Positions 35,039-46,643 of a DNA stretch of 64,000 bases are shown piece after piece. The first letter of the stretch is position 1. Every line of letters begins with the position of its first letter. A program made the position numbers and the translations under genes. The notes beneath the pieces are model-generated. The model searched no databases and was not told the origin of the DNA. It saw only the letters and a program-made list of their open reading frames with translations. The DNA comes from Aquimarina spinulae (GTDB taxonomy: Bacteria; Bacteroidota; Bacteroidia; Flavobacteriales; Flavobacteriaceae): positions 2,221,501 through 2,285,500 of the forward strand of contig NZ_CALSBP010000002.1 in NCBI RefSeq assembly GCF_943373825.1, read 5' to 3'.

Positions 35039-35064
35039 ATCCCTATTAATAATTTAATAGGGAT
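35039..35064 (-). terminator. Terminator of the atpD-atpC unit
   Basis: A perfect 11-bp stem ATCCCTATTAA/TTAATAGGGAT with a four-base loop is followed, on the minus strand, by a run of T. It lies between atpC and the start of the LytTR gene. Confidence 0.75.
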
Positions 35065-35101
35065 TAAATATATAATAAAAAAACCTTAATTAAGTACCGT
35101 A

Positions 35102-35380
35102 CTAATCTGCAAGTACAATAACTTTATTATCTTTCATTTCGATAGTTCCCGAGGTAATAGAAAGTAGTGTTGCTCCATTTCCACCTTTGGTGAATTTATC
35201 GGCAACTTCTTCTTCTAGATTCATCTCACCATACACTTTTACATCTCCTTTTCCTAGCAAAGAAACAATAGGTGCGTGATTATCTAACATCTGAAACTCT
35301 CCATCTATTCCTGGTACAGCAACCGAAGTTACTTCACCACTAAATAATATTGCTTCTGGAGTTACTATTTCTAAATACAT
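35102..35380 (-). CDS. atpC: ATP synthase F1 epsilon subunit
   Basis: This 92-residue protein contains only the N-terminal beta-sandwich domain of epsilon (MYLEIVTPEAILFSGEVTSV, GEFQMLDNHAPIVSLLGKG). The helical C-terminal domain that inhibits ATP hydrolysis in E. coli is absent, which is normal for Bacteroidota. It forms part of the central stalk of F1 on the cytoplasmic side. It follows atpD by 94 bases of repeated GAGTATTGAGTA-like sequence. Confidence 0.95.
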   Translation of the reverse strand: MYLEIVTPEAILFSGEVTSVAVPGIDGEFQMLDNHAPIVSLLGKGDVKVYGEMNLEEEVADKFTKGGNGATLLSITSGTIEMKDNKVIVLAD

Positions 35381-35474
35381 ATTTTTAAGTATTGAGTATT
35401 GAGTAATTAGTATTTAGACCATAATGAGAAAGAAATTAATCTCACTACTCAATTACTAACTTCTCACTACTGTT

Positions 35475-37001
<1,527 letters not shown>

Positions 37002-37254
37002 TTAGTATTTAACTATGTTAAAAAAACCAAGTACTCAACCATACTGAATACTAGCTTTTTTCAGGCTGCAAATATAGTCTTTTAAAATGAAAAAAATAAC
37101 TCAATTTCTTTAGTTTTTTTCAAGTAACACTTTACTTCTTTTTTCAACTCCCATGACATCTCTTTTTTTACGGTTATATGATAGGTTCGAATTGTTTGAA
37201 TGAATTAGTTTTTCGAAATAAATATTTTCCTTATTTTTAGATAAAACTCGTTAA

Positions 37255-38529
37255 ATGGAAACTTATGCAACCGCATTAAGCTATGCAATACCCGGCTTTA
37301 TTGTACTTATACTTATCGAATATTTAATTAGTAGATGGAAAAAAATACCGGTTAATGAAGGTATGGATACAATTTCGAGTATTAGTTCTGGTATCACAAA
37401 CACGCTCAAAAGCCTGATAGGCCTTACTGTTATTATTTTAAGCTACGAATGGATGGTTGAACATCTGGCTTTAATAGAAATTAAATCTACAATTTTGATA
37501 TATATCCTAACCTTTATCGGGTTGGATTTTGTTGGCTATTGGTCACACCGCCTTAATCATACGATAAATGTATTCTGGAACCGGCATATTATACATCACA
37601 GTAGTGAAGAATTTAATTTAGCATGTGCTTTACGTCAAAATGTATCTGCAATAGTTGCTATTTATTTTTTTCTATATATCCCATTAGCATTAGTTGGAAT
37701 CCCTGCAAATATAGTCGCATTTGTTGCTCCTATTCATTTCTTTGCTCAATTTTGGTATCATACCCGACTGATCAACAAAATGGGGTTTTTAGAGCATATT
37801 ATTGTTACTCCTTCTCATCACAGGGTTCATCATGCTATTAACGATGAATATCTGGATAAAAACTATTCTGAAATATTCATTTTCTGGGATAAACTTTTTG
37901 GAACTTTTCAAGAGGAATTACAAGACAAACCACCGGTTTATGGTGTAAAAAAACCTGTAAACACCTGGAATCCTTTCTTTATCAATTTTATGCACATTTG
38001 GGGAATATTAAAAGATGCTTGGAGAACCCGAAATTGGCTTGATAAAATTAAGATATGGTTTATGCCAACGGGATGGCGACCAGAGGATGTAAAAGAAAAA
38101 TATCCTATACAAATCATTACAAACCCTTATTCAAGACAAAAATATAAAACAGAAAGTTCATTGATATTAAAATTGTGGTCATGGGTTCAGCTTGTAATCA
38201 CAGTAGCACTTATGTATTACTTATTGATTAGTGTTGCCGATCTGGAGTTTATCCAAATTGTAAACTACTCTATCTTTCTAGGAGTATCGATATTTGCTTA
38301 TACATCTCTAATGGATCGACATATAATTTCTTTGTTTGCAGAATGTATTAAACTTGCAATGGGATTGTATTTTATACTTTACTATGGTAGTTGGTTTGAT
38401 ATTGACACCATTTTTCAGGGAGCTACATTTGTAGTTTTAGGATATATACTTATATCTTTTTTACTTTCTATATATTTTCAATTAATAGAAAGAAATTACA
38501 ATTCTCATACTATTCAGCAAACAGCATAA
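37255..38529 (+). CDS. Sterol desaturase / fatty acid hydroxylase family membrane protein
   Basis: This 424-residue protein has several membrane helices. The eight-histidine di-iron pattern of the family is present: HRLNH, HIIHHSSE and HHRVHHA. Such enzymes hydroxylate or desaturate lipids using oxygen. The segment after about residue 280 adds further membrane helices, more than in the minimal family. Start ATG at 37255. The substrate is unknown. Confidence 0.88.
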   Translation: METYATALSYAIPGFIVLILIEYLISRWKKIPVNEGMDTISSISSGITNTLKSLIGLTVIILSYEWMVEHLALIEIKSTILIYILTFIGLDFVGYWSHRLNHTINVFWNRHIIHHSSEEFNLACALRQNVSAIVAIYFFLYIPLALVGIPANIVAFVAPIHFFAQFWYHTRLINKMGFLEHIIVTPSHHRVHHAINDEYLDKNYSEIFIFWDKLFGTFQEELQDKPPVYGVKKPVNTWNPFFINFMHIWGILKDAWRTRNWLDKIKIWFMPTGWRPEDVKEKYPIQIITNPYSRQKYKTESSLILKLWSWVQLVITVALMYYLLISVADLEFIQIVNYSIFLGVSIFAYTSLMDRHIISLFAECIKLAMGLYFILYYGSWFDIDTIFQGATFVVLGYILISFLLSIYFQLIERNYNSHTIQQTA

Positions 38530-38532
38530 AAA

Positions 38533-38559
38533 ACCCACTTTAGAATACCTAAAGCAGGT
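38533..38559 (+). terminator. Hairpin after the desaturase gene
   Basis: CTTTAG pairs with CTAAAG, and the outer ACC/GGT pairs extend the stem with a two-base mismatch. A T-rich tail follows. It separates convergent genes. Confidence 0.5.
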
Positions 38560-38582
38560 CTTATTATTTTAGATTACACGTT

Positions 38583-40067
38583 CTATTTTAACAAAGCCGA
38601 ATAAAAAGTTGGATAATCTACTGCTTTTACCATTGGCAGATTAGAACCGTATGTAGTATTTACAGACTCTATTGCTTTATTTGCTAAAAAAGCATAGCCT
38701 CTAGCTGTAGGGTGCACTCCATCTAAAGAAAAAGCACCACCAAAAACCAAATCATCCCGCAGTAAAAAATCATCAAACATTACTCCGTTTTCTGAAGCTT
38801 CTTTAAGAATTGTATTTGCATCTACAAATGCTAAACCAGCTTGCTGTATTGCCGTACTTATTATAGTATTAAACGTAGTAGTCGCAGCAGATATTTCCTG
38901 TTGTTCGGAAGGTATTAACACCCATTTATCTTCTAAAGGAACTGAAACTCCGTTTATTAACAATGGATTTCCTCCAACGGTAGTACCAATAAAAGAAGAA
39001 CTTGGTAATATTAATAAATCTTCTGCGGTAGCATGTCTGTAATTTGGCAGACCAGACGTAGTTAGATTTGTTAGACTTTCATCTTCTATTACTACTGCAT
39101 TTTGCCCTGCTGCAAACTCGATTGTTCTGGCTTTTCTTTCTGCTTCATCAATTCCTCCAAGGCCTTCTATTTGCAACAATCCTGCATTATAGGCCGCATA
39201 TCCCTGATTAACAGCTCCTGCTGTTGCAGCATCTAAAGGAACAGGGTTATAAGGCACAGTTGTAAAATGTGGTATAGATGTTACATCAGGAATATTAAAC
39301 GCTACTCCTTTTGCTTGACCAGAAGTTAACGTGGTAATTATCGCATTATAAGCCTGCGTAAATATAGTTTCATCTGTAATCGGATCTGTACCATCTCCTC
39401 CCGACAAAGCATATCCCAAAACATCGTTATTACCGATCCATAACGAGAAAAATGTTGGATTCTGAACCATAGCATCTCCAAGTACAGAGGCTGTAGGGCC
39501 AGAAGCAATTCTCACAAAATAAGGATTAGCCATACTTGGTAACCCTGCTACATTACCATATCCTGCTGCAGGTAAATGAAAGCTTTTGGCTCCAGGAATT
39601 CCCATATTATTAAAAGGTCCTGATATTATATTTGTTATTTCTGTGGTAGGTATTTCTGGAGTATCATCTCCTGGTGTGGTTCCTAATAATCGTGGGCCTG
39701 ATTCATTAGGCGGATCAGGATTTGGATCACTATAAAAATAAAATCTTGGATTTAAAGTAGGGGTTCCTGCTATCAGGGCTCCTCCTATATTATCATTCAT
39801 TAAAGGCTGTGTAAATTCTCCTCCCCCTGCCAGAGCAAATTGCTTTGCTAAAATATTAGGCATCGAATTTTCCTGTCCAGCAATAAACAAGGCGCCATCT
39901 GTAAATCCGGCAGCTAGAGAATTTCCTAAGGAAACATATTTTGAAAAATCTGCGTTCCCTGAGGTAATTACTATTTCTTCACCTGTGGTAGAAGCATCAT
40001 CATCCGATTCGCAAGAAATACATCCAAAAATCAACAGGAGTATTAACCATTTATATTGAGTATTCAT
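38583..40067 (-). CDS. SGNH/GDSL-type hydrolase lipoprotein
   Basis: This 494-residue protein has a lipoprotein signal ending LLIFGCISC. The SGNH motifs are present in order: block I YVSLGNSLAAG (GNSL in place of GDSL), the GNND of block III in SLWIGNNDVLG, and block V DGVHPTARGYA. It probably hydrolyses esters at the cell surface. It lies 34 bases after the TonB-dependent receptor gene on the same strand, the usual pairing of a receptor with a surface lipoprotein, so the two likely handle one substrate. Confidence 0.85.
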   Translation of the reverse strand: MNTQYKWLILLLIFGCISCESDDDASTTGEEIVITSGNADFSKYVSLGNSLAAGFTDGALFIAGQENSMPNILAKQFALAGGGEFTQPLMNDNIGGALIAGTPTLNPRFYFYSDPNPDPPNESGPRLLGTTPGDDTPEIPTTEITNIISGPFNNMGIPGAKSFHLPAAGYGNVAGLPSMANPYFVRIASGPTASVLGDAMVQNPTFFSLWIGNNDVLGYALSGGDGTDPITDETIFTQAYNAIITTLTSGQAKGVAFNIPDVTSIPHFTTVPYNPVPLDAATAGAVNQGYAAYNAGLLQIEGLGGIDEAERKARTIEFAAGQNAVVIEDESLTNLTTSGLPNYRHATAEDLLILPSSSFIGTTVGGNPLLINGVSVPLEDKWVLIPSEQQEISAATTTFNTIISTAIQQAGLAFVDANTILKEASENGVMFDDFLLRDDLVFGGAFSLDGVHPTARGYAFLANKAIESVNTTYGSNLPMVKAVDYPTFYSALLK

Positions 40068-40101
40068 CTGTTCTTTTTTTATTGTTTTTTTTAATCGTAG
40101 C

Positions 40102-42864
40102 CTACAAATTATTTATTGATAAGCCTATGTAATACTGGGATCCAATAAATCCAGTTCCAAATGCTGTGAAGTATTCATCTCCTCCAATGTTAGTCGCACC
40201 AACTTTAAGAGTAGTTTTCAGTTTTGGAATTTTATAATTTATCTGAGCATCGATTACCGAGAAAGATGGTACATTACCATCTCCAAATGAAGCTTCCCAC
40301 AAGTAGTTATCAGTCCAACGATAACTCGTGTTAAATCCAAAATTTTTAAACAAATTTGCATGTCCAAACGTAGCTTTTACTTTATGTTTTGGTGTATTAA
40401 AATTAGTTCTGAAATCAGGATCTTTATCTTTATCAAAATCCTGTTCGGCGTAAGTATAATTAACACCTAAATCAAAATTCCCCGGAATCCTGGTATTTAC
40501 ACCAATCGTAGCTCCAAAAGATTTTATATCTACATCTGAGTTTGTATATGCTTGATACACTTTAAAATCATCATTCTGTAATGCAAGAAGTGATAGCGTT
40601 CCATCTCCTACCTGACCGTAATATGGCACTAGCACATTTTCAGTTGATATAAAATCTTTATACTGGTTATAATACCCGCTTAGATCAATGACAAATTTCT
40701 TTATTTTACCACGATACCCTATTTCGAAAGCAGTAATTTTTTCTGGCTCTACAAGGGTTGCTCCAGAAGCCTCTGGCGCTCCATTTGTCACAGAACTTGC
40801 CGAAAATGAATTTTCATAGGCCGCTCTACCTGTTATAGTAACTGTATCAGACCCTACAATAGTTTCGCCTGCTCCACTTAAATCATCAAATGATCTTACA
40901 TCTCTATCTAAATTATCTCTTGCTGATCCAACCAATATTGCGCGTCCTACATCCAGACCAATATATAAATCCTGTGTAGTTGGGTTTCTAAACCCTGTTT
41001 GTACAGAGGCACGGATATTATGATTTCGCTCATTACCCAAAGTGTATCCTATTGATAATCTAGGTGATAAATTACCATCAAATAATTCAGATTTATCATA
41101 TCGTATAGATCCTGTTACTTTTACTCTTTCGTCTGCAAATTTTTTCTGAATTTGTGTGTATGCTCCATATTCAGAATACCTAATTGGTCCATCAAAATCC
41201 GTAAAGATTGTACCTGAAGAATTCAATTTATACTCTCTAAATGATCCTCCTACCTGAATATCTGCAAAATCTCCTGTAATATGACTTAAATTATAGTTAA
41301 CATCTACATGTTTTAACTGAGAAGCGTCTTGAAATTTTGATCCTGTTAATAGATTAGGATCACTGGTTACTGCTTTAAAGGCTTGTTCGAATTCTGGTGT
41401 TCCTGGCATAAAACGACCTGTATCGGCTGTTTGTCTCCCAATAAGGTGCGCCTGCTCTGGCAATTGGCCCGCTAATGTTGCCTGAACGAAAGCTCCTGCA
41501 TATTCTCCAAACCAAGTTTGATCATCTTTCCATTTTCTATTAATATTAATTCCGGTAAATCTTGTATCATAAGAATCTCCCGCACTTTCATCTGTTAAAT
41601 ATCCTCTAACAAAAAAATTATTGTTTTTAAATTCTAATTTATGTTGCTGCAAGAAAAAATTACGAATCGAATATCGATTTGCTCCTTGATAAATTGTAGT
41701 TCCTCTACCTATTTTTCCGTTATAAATAACTTCAAAATCATTAGCAAATGGCCTATAGTGTAATGCTGCATCAAATTTTATACTTTCTGCTTTATTAGCA
41801 TTTAAATCTTGCTCATTATACCCTGTTCTACTAACACTTTCGTCTGGCAGCAAGTTTTCGGCTCCAGCCGGTAAAACCCCTCTATTTACAAGAGCTTCTC
41901 CTACACCTCTTATATTTGTACTTACCTCATCACCATACACATTAAGACCGTCATAATTAGGGTCTGACCTATCTGTAGCTGGGTTTAAAACATTAACAGT
42001 ACTGGTTGCAAACCAATCTGTACCTCGTAAGTATGAGAAATTTGCTTTTGCGGCGAATTTCTCTGAGAACTTATGCGCAACCCTAATTCCGTAATCATAA
42101 AACTCATTATCTCCTGCTGCTTCTTGTGAGGTAATTCCGCCTTTAAAATATGCACTAATCCCATGATGATCAAATGGGTTTTTACTTGTCATAAACAGAA
42201 TTCCATTAAAAGCATTCGCTCCATATAGTGCAGAAGATGCTCCAGGCAATAGTTCTACACTATTGACATCTAATTCTGTCATCCCTAACAGATTTCCCAA
42301 TACAAAATTAAGAGCGGGCGCTGTGTTATCCATTCCATCTACCAATTGCACAAAACGCGTATTAGCAAAATCTGCAAAACCTCTAGTATTAATTGATTTA
42401 AATGTTAAACTGTTAGTATTGATATCTACTCCTTTAAGATTTTCTAATCCATCATAAAAATCTACTGAAGGTGTATTTTTAATTTCTTTAATTCCGAAGC
42501 GTTCAACACTTACTGGTGATTCGAATATACGTTCTGGAGTTCTGGAAGCCGAAATGACTACTTCATCAAGCTCTGTACCTTCTTTCAATACAATAGTCAA
42601 ATCTACAGTTTGTGAAGATATATCTATTGATGAAGATTCAAATCCTACAGAACTGGCTATTATTGTAAAAGGGGGTGATTCCTGAACTGTTAAAGTAAAA
42701 ATACCGTCAAAATCTGCTACTGTTCCGGAAGAAGAATTTTTTAATGTAATATTAGCTCCTGGAATAGGTTGGTTACCATCATCAACGACTTTTCCGCTAA
42801 TTGTTGTTTGCGCAGTAGCAATAATGCATACCATCATCATTATTACTAATGTAATTTTTTTCAT
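40102..42864 (-). CDS. TonB-dependent outer-membrane receptor
   Basis: This 920-residue protein has a signal peptide, an N-terminal carboxypeptidase-regulatory-like domain (about 20-100: TISGKVVDDGNQPIPGANI), a plug domain (PVSVERFGIKEIKNTPSVDF ... GFADFANTRFVQLVDGMDN) and a C-terminal 22-strand type barrel ending SQYYIGLSINNL. It imports a large nutrient using the TonB energy system. It forms a two-gene unit with the SGNH lipoprotein. The substrate is not identifiable. Confidence 0.93.
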   Translation of the reverse strand: MKKITLVIMMMVCIIATAQTTISGKVVDDGNQPIPGANITLKNSSSGTVADFDGIFTLTVQESPPFTIIASSVGFESSSIDISSQTVDLTIVLKEGTELDEVVISASRTPERIFESPVSVERFGIKEIKNTPSVDFYDGLENLKGVDINTNSLTFKSINTRGFADFANTRFVQLVDGMDNTAPALNFVLGNLLGMTELDVNSVELLPGASSALYGANAFNGILFMTSKNPFDHHGISAYFKGGITSQEAAGDNEFYDYGIRVAHKFSEKFAAKANFSYLRGTDWFATSTVNVLNPATDRSDPNYDGLNVYGDEVSTNIRGVGEALVNRGVLPAGAENLLPDESVSRTGYNEQDLNANKAESIKFDAALHYRPFANDFEVIYNGKIGRGTTIYQGANRYSIRNFFLQQHKLEFKNNNFFVRGYLTDESAGDSYDTRFTGININRKWKDDQTWFGEYAGAFVQATLAGQLPEQAHLIGRQTADTGRFMPGTPEFEQAFKAVTSDPNLLTGSKFQDASQLKHVDVNYNLSHITGDFADIQVGGSFREYKLNSSGTIFTDFDGPIRYSEYGAYTQIQKKFADERVKVTGSIRYDKSELFDGNLSPRLSIGYTLGNERNHNIRASVQTGFRNPTTQDLYIGLDVGRAILVGSARDNLDRDVRSFDDLSGAGETIVGSDTVTITGRAAYENSFSASSVTNGAPEASGATLVEPEKITAFEIGYRGKIKKFVIDLSGYYNQYKDFISTENVLVPYYGQVGDGTLSLLALQNDDFKVYQAYTNSDVDIKSFGATIGVNTRIPGNFDLGVNYTYAEQDFDKDKDPDFRTNFNTPKHKVKATFGHANLFKNFGFNTSYRWTDNYLWEASFGDGNVPSFSVIDAQINYKIPKLKTTLKVGATNIGGDEYFTAFGTGFIGSQYYIGLSINNL

Positions 42865-43037
42865 GCCCCTAAGTTTTAATAGTTATGACAACAATATACG
42901 TTTTTTTAGTAATCTTTCAATAAAATAGCCAAAACTTTGTGATTTCATTATTGAAAAAACCATTATGCAGCATTATCATCATTTAGTAGTTTTTATTTAT
43001 TATTCTACCCCTATTAAAAGTTCTAATAAAAGCTAAA

Positions 43038-43067
43038 AACCCTATCCGAAAATTTCCAGATAGGGTT
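43038..43067 (-). terminator. Terminator of glmS
   Basis: AACCCTATC pairs with GATAGGGTT around a 12-base loop. On the minus strand it is followed by TTTTTAGC, so it ends transcripts coming from glmS. Confidence 0.7.
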
Positions 43068-43103
43068 ACCATATTTTAATTGATTTCTATTTAAGAGAAC
43101 TCG

Positions 43104-44951
43104 TTATTCTACAGTTACAGACTTTGCAAGATTTCTTGGTTGATCTACATTTTTATCCAACATTACAGCAATATAATATGATAGTAATTGCAGTGGTATT
43201 GTTGTAAGAAGAGGTGTCAAAAACTCTTCTGTTTCTGGTATTTCTATAACATGATCAGCCAGTTCTTTCACAGTAACATCTCCTTCTGTAACAATCCCGA
43301 TAATCTTTCCTTTTCTGGATTTAATTTCCTGAATATTACTTACCACTTTATCATAGTGTCCTTTTTTGGTCGCTATTACAACAACTGGCATTTGTTCATC
43401 AATTAATGCTATTGGCCCATGTTTCATTTCTGCTGCCGGGTATCCTTCTGCATGTATATATGATATCTCCTTTAATTTTAATGCTCCTTCTAATGCAACA
43501 GGAAAATTATAGCCTCTACCTAAATACAGGAAATTTTTTGCATCTTTATAGGTATCTGCGATAAACTTAATATGATCATTAGACTCTAAAGTCTTTTTAA
43601 CTTTTTCTGGAATTCGTTCTAATTCCTGCAGGTAATAATGAAAATCGCTATTAGAAATTGTTCCTTTTCTCTCTGCCAGTTTTAATGCTATTAAAGATAG
43701 TACTGTTATTTGAGTCGTAAATGCTTTTGTAGAAGCAACCCCTATTTCTGGTCCGGCATGGGTATAAGCTCCAGCATGAGTTTCTCTAGAGATTGAAGAT
43801 CCAACCACATTACAGACCCCAAAAACAAAAGCTCCATTTTCTTTAGCAAGTTTAATTGCAGCCATTGTATCTGCCGTCTCACCACTTTGTGATATTGCGA
43901 TTACAACATCATCCTGATGTATTACCGGGTTTCGATATCTAAACTCTGATGCATACTCTACCTCGACAGGTATACGAACTAATTCCTCAAAAATATATTC
44001 TGCTACTAAACCTGCGTGCCATGAGGTACCACAAGCAATAACAATGATGCGTTTTGCATTTAATAGTTTAGCAAGGTTATCATCGATACCTGCCATTTTT
44101 ATAATTCCTTCTGCAACTCGCATTCTACCTCTATAGGTATCGCTAATCGCATTAGGCTGCTCATAAATTTCTTTGAGCATAAAATGATCATATCCTCCTT
44201 TTTCTATTTGCTCCAGATTAATTTGTAGTTCTTGCAAATATGGATCTACTGGTTTATCATCTTTAATATTCCTTACTTTAACCCCCTTATTTCTTCTTAC
44301 AACAGCCATTTCACCATCTTCGAGGTAAATTGCATTATTTGTATATTCTATAAAAGGAGATGCATCTGAGGCTATAAAAAACTCATCTTCACCCACACCG
44401 ATAGCTAGCGGACTACCCAATCTTGCAACAACAATCTCATCTGGTTTTTGCTTATCAAAAACAGCAATTGCATACGCCCCTATAGTTTGATTTAGAGCGA
44501 TCTGAACTGCTTTACCCAGTTTTACATTTTCTTTAGTCTTTACATCCTCTATAAGATTTACTAATACTTCTGTATCAGTTTCTGAGGTAAATGTATATCC
44601 TCGATTAATCAATTCTTTACGGAGAGCATCATAATTTTCTATGATTCCGTTATGAATGATTACCAGATTACCAGAGTTAGAATAATGTGGATGTGAATTC
44701 ACATCATTAGGAACTCCGTGTGTCGCCCATCTGGTGTGTCCTATTCCTATAGTTCCTTTTGTAGGAATTTCTTTTAATAATCGCTTTTCCAGATCTGCTA
44801 CTTTTCCTTTGGTTTTAGACAATTTGATGTCTTTTCCATCGTAAAGAGCTATCCCTGCAGAGTCATAGCCTCTGTACTCTAATCTTTTTAAACCTTTTAA
44901 AACAATTGGATAGGCTTCTCTATGCCCTATGTACCCTACAATTCCGCACAT
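43104..44951 (-). CDS. glmS: Glutamine-fructose-6-phosphate aminotransferase (isomerizing)
   Basis: This 615-residue enzyme makes glucosamine-6-phosphate, the first step of cell-wall amino sugar synthesis. The N-terminal glutaminase begins MCGIVGYIGHR with Cys2 as nucleophile. Two SIS domains follow (ACGTSWHAG, ISQSGETADT, LGRGYNFPVALEGALKLKE), and the C-terminus AKSVTVE is typical. Full length. It lies 22 bases after the DUF4270 gene on the same strand. Confidence 0.97.
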   Translation of the reverse strand: MCGIVGYIGHREAYPIVLKGLKRLEYRGYDSAGIALYDGKDIKLSKTKGKVADLEKRLLKEIPTKGTIGIGHTRWATHGVPNDVNSHPHYSNSGNLVIIHNGIIENYDALRKELINRGYTFTSETDTEVLVNLIEDVKTKENVKLGKAVQIALNQTIGAYAIAVFDKQKPDEIVVARLGSPLAIGVGEDEFFIASDASPFIEYTNNAIYLEDGEMAVVRRNKGVKVRNIKDDKPVDPYLQELQINLEQIEKGGYDHFMLKEIYEQPNAISDTYRGRMRVAEGIIKMAGIDDNLAKLLNAKRIIVIACGTSWHAGLVAEYIFEELVRIPVEVEYASEFRYRNPVIHQDDVVIAISQSGETADTMAAIKLAKENGAFVFGVCNVVGSSISRETHAGAYTHAGPEIGVASTKAFTTQITVLSLIALKLAERKGTISNSDFHYYLQELERIPEKVKKTLESNDHIKFIADTYKDAKNFLYLGRGYNFPVALEGALKLKEISYIHAEGYPAAEMKHGPIALIDEQMPVVVIATKKGHYDKVVSNIQEIKSRKGKIIGIVTEGDVTVKELADHVIEIPETEEFLTPLLTTIPLQLLSYYIAVMLDKNVDQPRNLAKSVTVE

Positions 44952-44973
44952 AATTTAAGTTTTTAAAATATTG

Positions 44974-46617
44974 TTAGTTTTCCTTTGATGATGTATAAAA
45001 AATATCAAGTTTTAAACGTTTTGATTCAGGAACATTTACTCCATTTCCATAGAGCACTGTCCCTTCATGGGAAACTATTGATGAGGAGGGAATCATCTCA
45101 TTTTTAGTTGTAGGGGTATCGCCTATTGCGTTTGTTAATATGTTTACGTTTTGAGACACTGATAATCCTAGTTTAGTATTTTCAATTTCACCTTTTAAAA
45201 TGTTTAGGATATGTTGTGTCATTCTTATTCTATAAAATTCTCCGTTCTTATCAGAATCACGACTGATTCTTCCCAAATGGCTAATAACAGAAGTCAAGGG
45301 AGTATCTGCATTAGCACTTCCATCCAAAAAATAATCGAGAAGAACTCCTCCTGTCTCAATATTAAATATAAAGATTCTTTCGGGTTCTGTATCTCCTCCC
45401 GTTACTTTATCCTGGTCTATATAGAATTTTAAACTTGCATCGTTAATTAACCAATCTTGCCTTTTTAAGAAACTAAGTTCATTTTCTTCTTCGCCATTTT
45501 CATTAGTAACATTGCCTCCAAATAAATCGATTACTGCATATGAACCATCACCACCTTTTAGATACAAATTATCTTCTCCATTTACCATATCCTGGTTCTC
45601 TTCTTTTAGCTCTTCAGCAATGGTTGGATCTAAGGTAGTATTTATAGAATTTATAAAAGTATTAGTAAAATTTAAATCCAGTTTATCTTGTTTAATTGTA
45701 GTAACCTCATTTGCGGTTTCTTCAAAACTGTAATAAAGGGTTATCTGAGCATTTCTTGTATTAAGGTATATTAGATTTCCGTTATTATTAACAGGTTCTA
45801 CCTTAATATAAATTCCTCTAAAATAATTTCTAAAATTATTTACACTGCTAAGTTCTGGACTACCTACTTTATCCAGAAACAACGTTGAAAACAGGGTTTT
45901 TGCCTCATCTGGAAGTTCAACTCTTAACCTAGGAGTTAACCGCTCTCTTTTGGTTGTAGTCTCCCCATTGGTAACCGTTTCGGTTGTTGTAATAATTTCT
46001 TTAGCAGAAGGAACAAAACTATTATTAGTATAAAGCAATGTTTGTTCTACTTCTGCACCAAAATTAGTTTCGACATCATCAGAATAATAGACTTGTCTTT
46101 CATTAGATTCTGGATCAAAATCTCTTAAAAAGTAATTAGATTTATACAACGAGAGTTTAACAGGTTGGTTTCCATAAATTGAATCCAATCTATAAGTAGT
46201 TGCTGTCTCGGTAACATTACCTATTTGAACCGATGCTGTGCTTGTCGCGGTACTAAAATATGGCAAACTAAAAACAACACTGTCTAATACTGCTTTAGTC
46301 CCGAAAGTTGGATCAAATTTTGAAGGTTCAATCTGGGATAAAATACTATATACTGATTGTCCATATATAGGATCATTATAGACTCCTAACAAATTAGAAT
46401 GAGCAGTTCCTCGTTGATCAATTGGCAAACTATTTGTACGTACTCTTTCGAATTTTTTACTATATGCTATCGGCTCTATAGAGTACTGCTTGTCTTCAAA
46501 ATTAACACCTCCAACAACCTCACTACCAACAGAATCAAAATCATCGTTACAAGACAAAAAGGTAAAAACAACAGCTACTATAGCCGTTATTCTAATTAAA
46601 ATATTCTTCAATTTCAT
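44974..46617 (-). CDS. DUF4270 family lipoprotein
   Basis: This 547-residue protein has a lipoprotein signal (IAVVFTFLSC) followed by the DUF4270 pattern: DFDSVGSEVVGGVNF, RTNSLPIDQRGTAHSNLLGVYNDP and YGQSVYSILSQI. It is beta-rich throughout. The family is common in Flavobacteriia, lies at the cell surface or outer membrane, and has no assigned reaction. The gene sits between the GT5 gene and glmS; this order is often seen in relatives. Confidence 0.88.
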   Translation of the reverse strand: MKLKNILIRITAIVAVVFTFLSCNDDFDSVGSEVVGGVNFEDKQYSIEPIAYSKKFERVRTNSLPIDQRGTAHSNLLGVYNDPIYGQSVYSILSQIEPSKFDPTFGTKAVLDSVVFSLPYFSTATSTASVQIGNVTETATTYRLDSIYGNQPVKLSLYKSNYFLRDFDPESNERQVYYSDDVETNFGAEVEQTLLYTNNSFVPSAKEIITTTETVTNGETTTKRERLTPRLRVELPDEAKTLFSTLFLDKVGSPELSSVNNFRNYFRGIYIKVEPVNNNGNLIYLNTRNAQITLYYSFEETANEVTTIKQDKLDLNFTNTFINSINTTLDPTIAEELKEENQDMVNGEDNLYLKGGDGSYAVIDLFGGNVTNENGEEENELSFLKRQDWLINDASLKFYIDQDKVTGGDTEPERIFIFNIETGGVLLDYFLDGSANADTPLTSVISHLGRISRDSDKNGEFYRIRMTQHILNILKGEIENTKLGLSVSQNVNILTNAIGDTPTTKNEMIPSSSIVSHEGTVLYGNGVNVPESKRLKLDIFYTSSKEN

Positions 46618-46643
46618 AAATAATTTCGTCGTTTTGCTTACGC

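Noticed and set aside
35381..35474. Repeated GAGTATTGAGTA-like sequence between atpD and atpC as a possible CRISPR or tandem repeat
   Set aside because: The copies are short, irregular and without spacers of equal length; similar sequence occurs upstream of atpD. It is simple low-complexity intergenic DNA.
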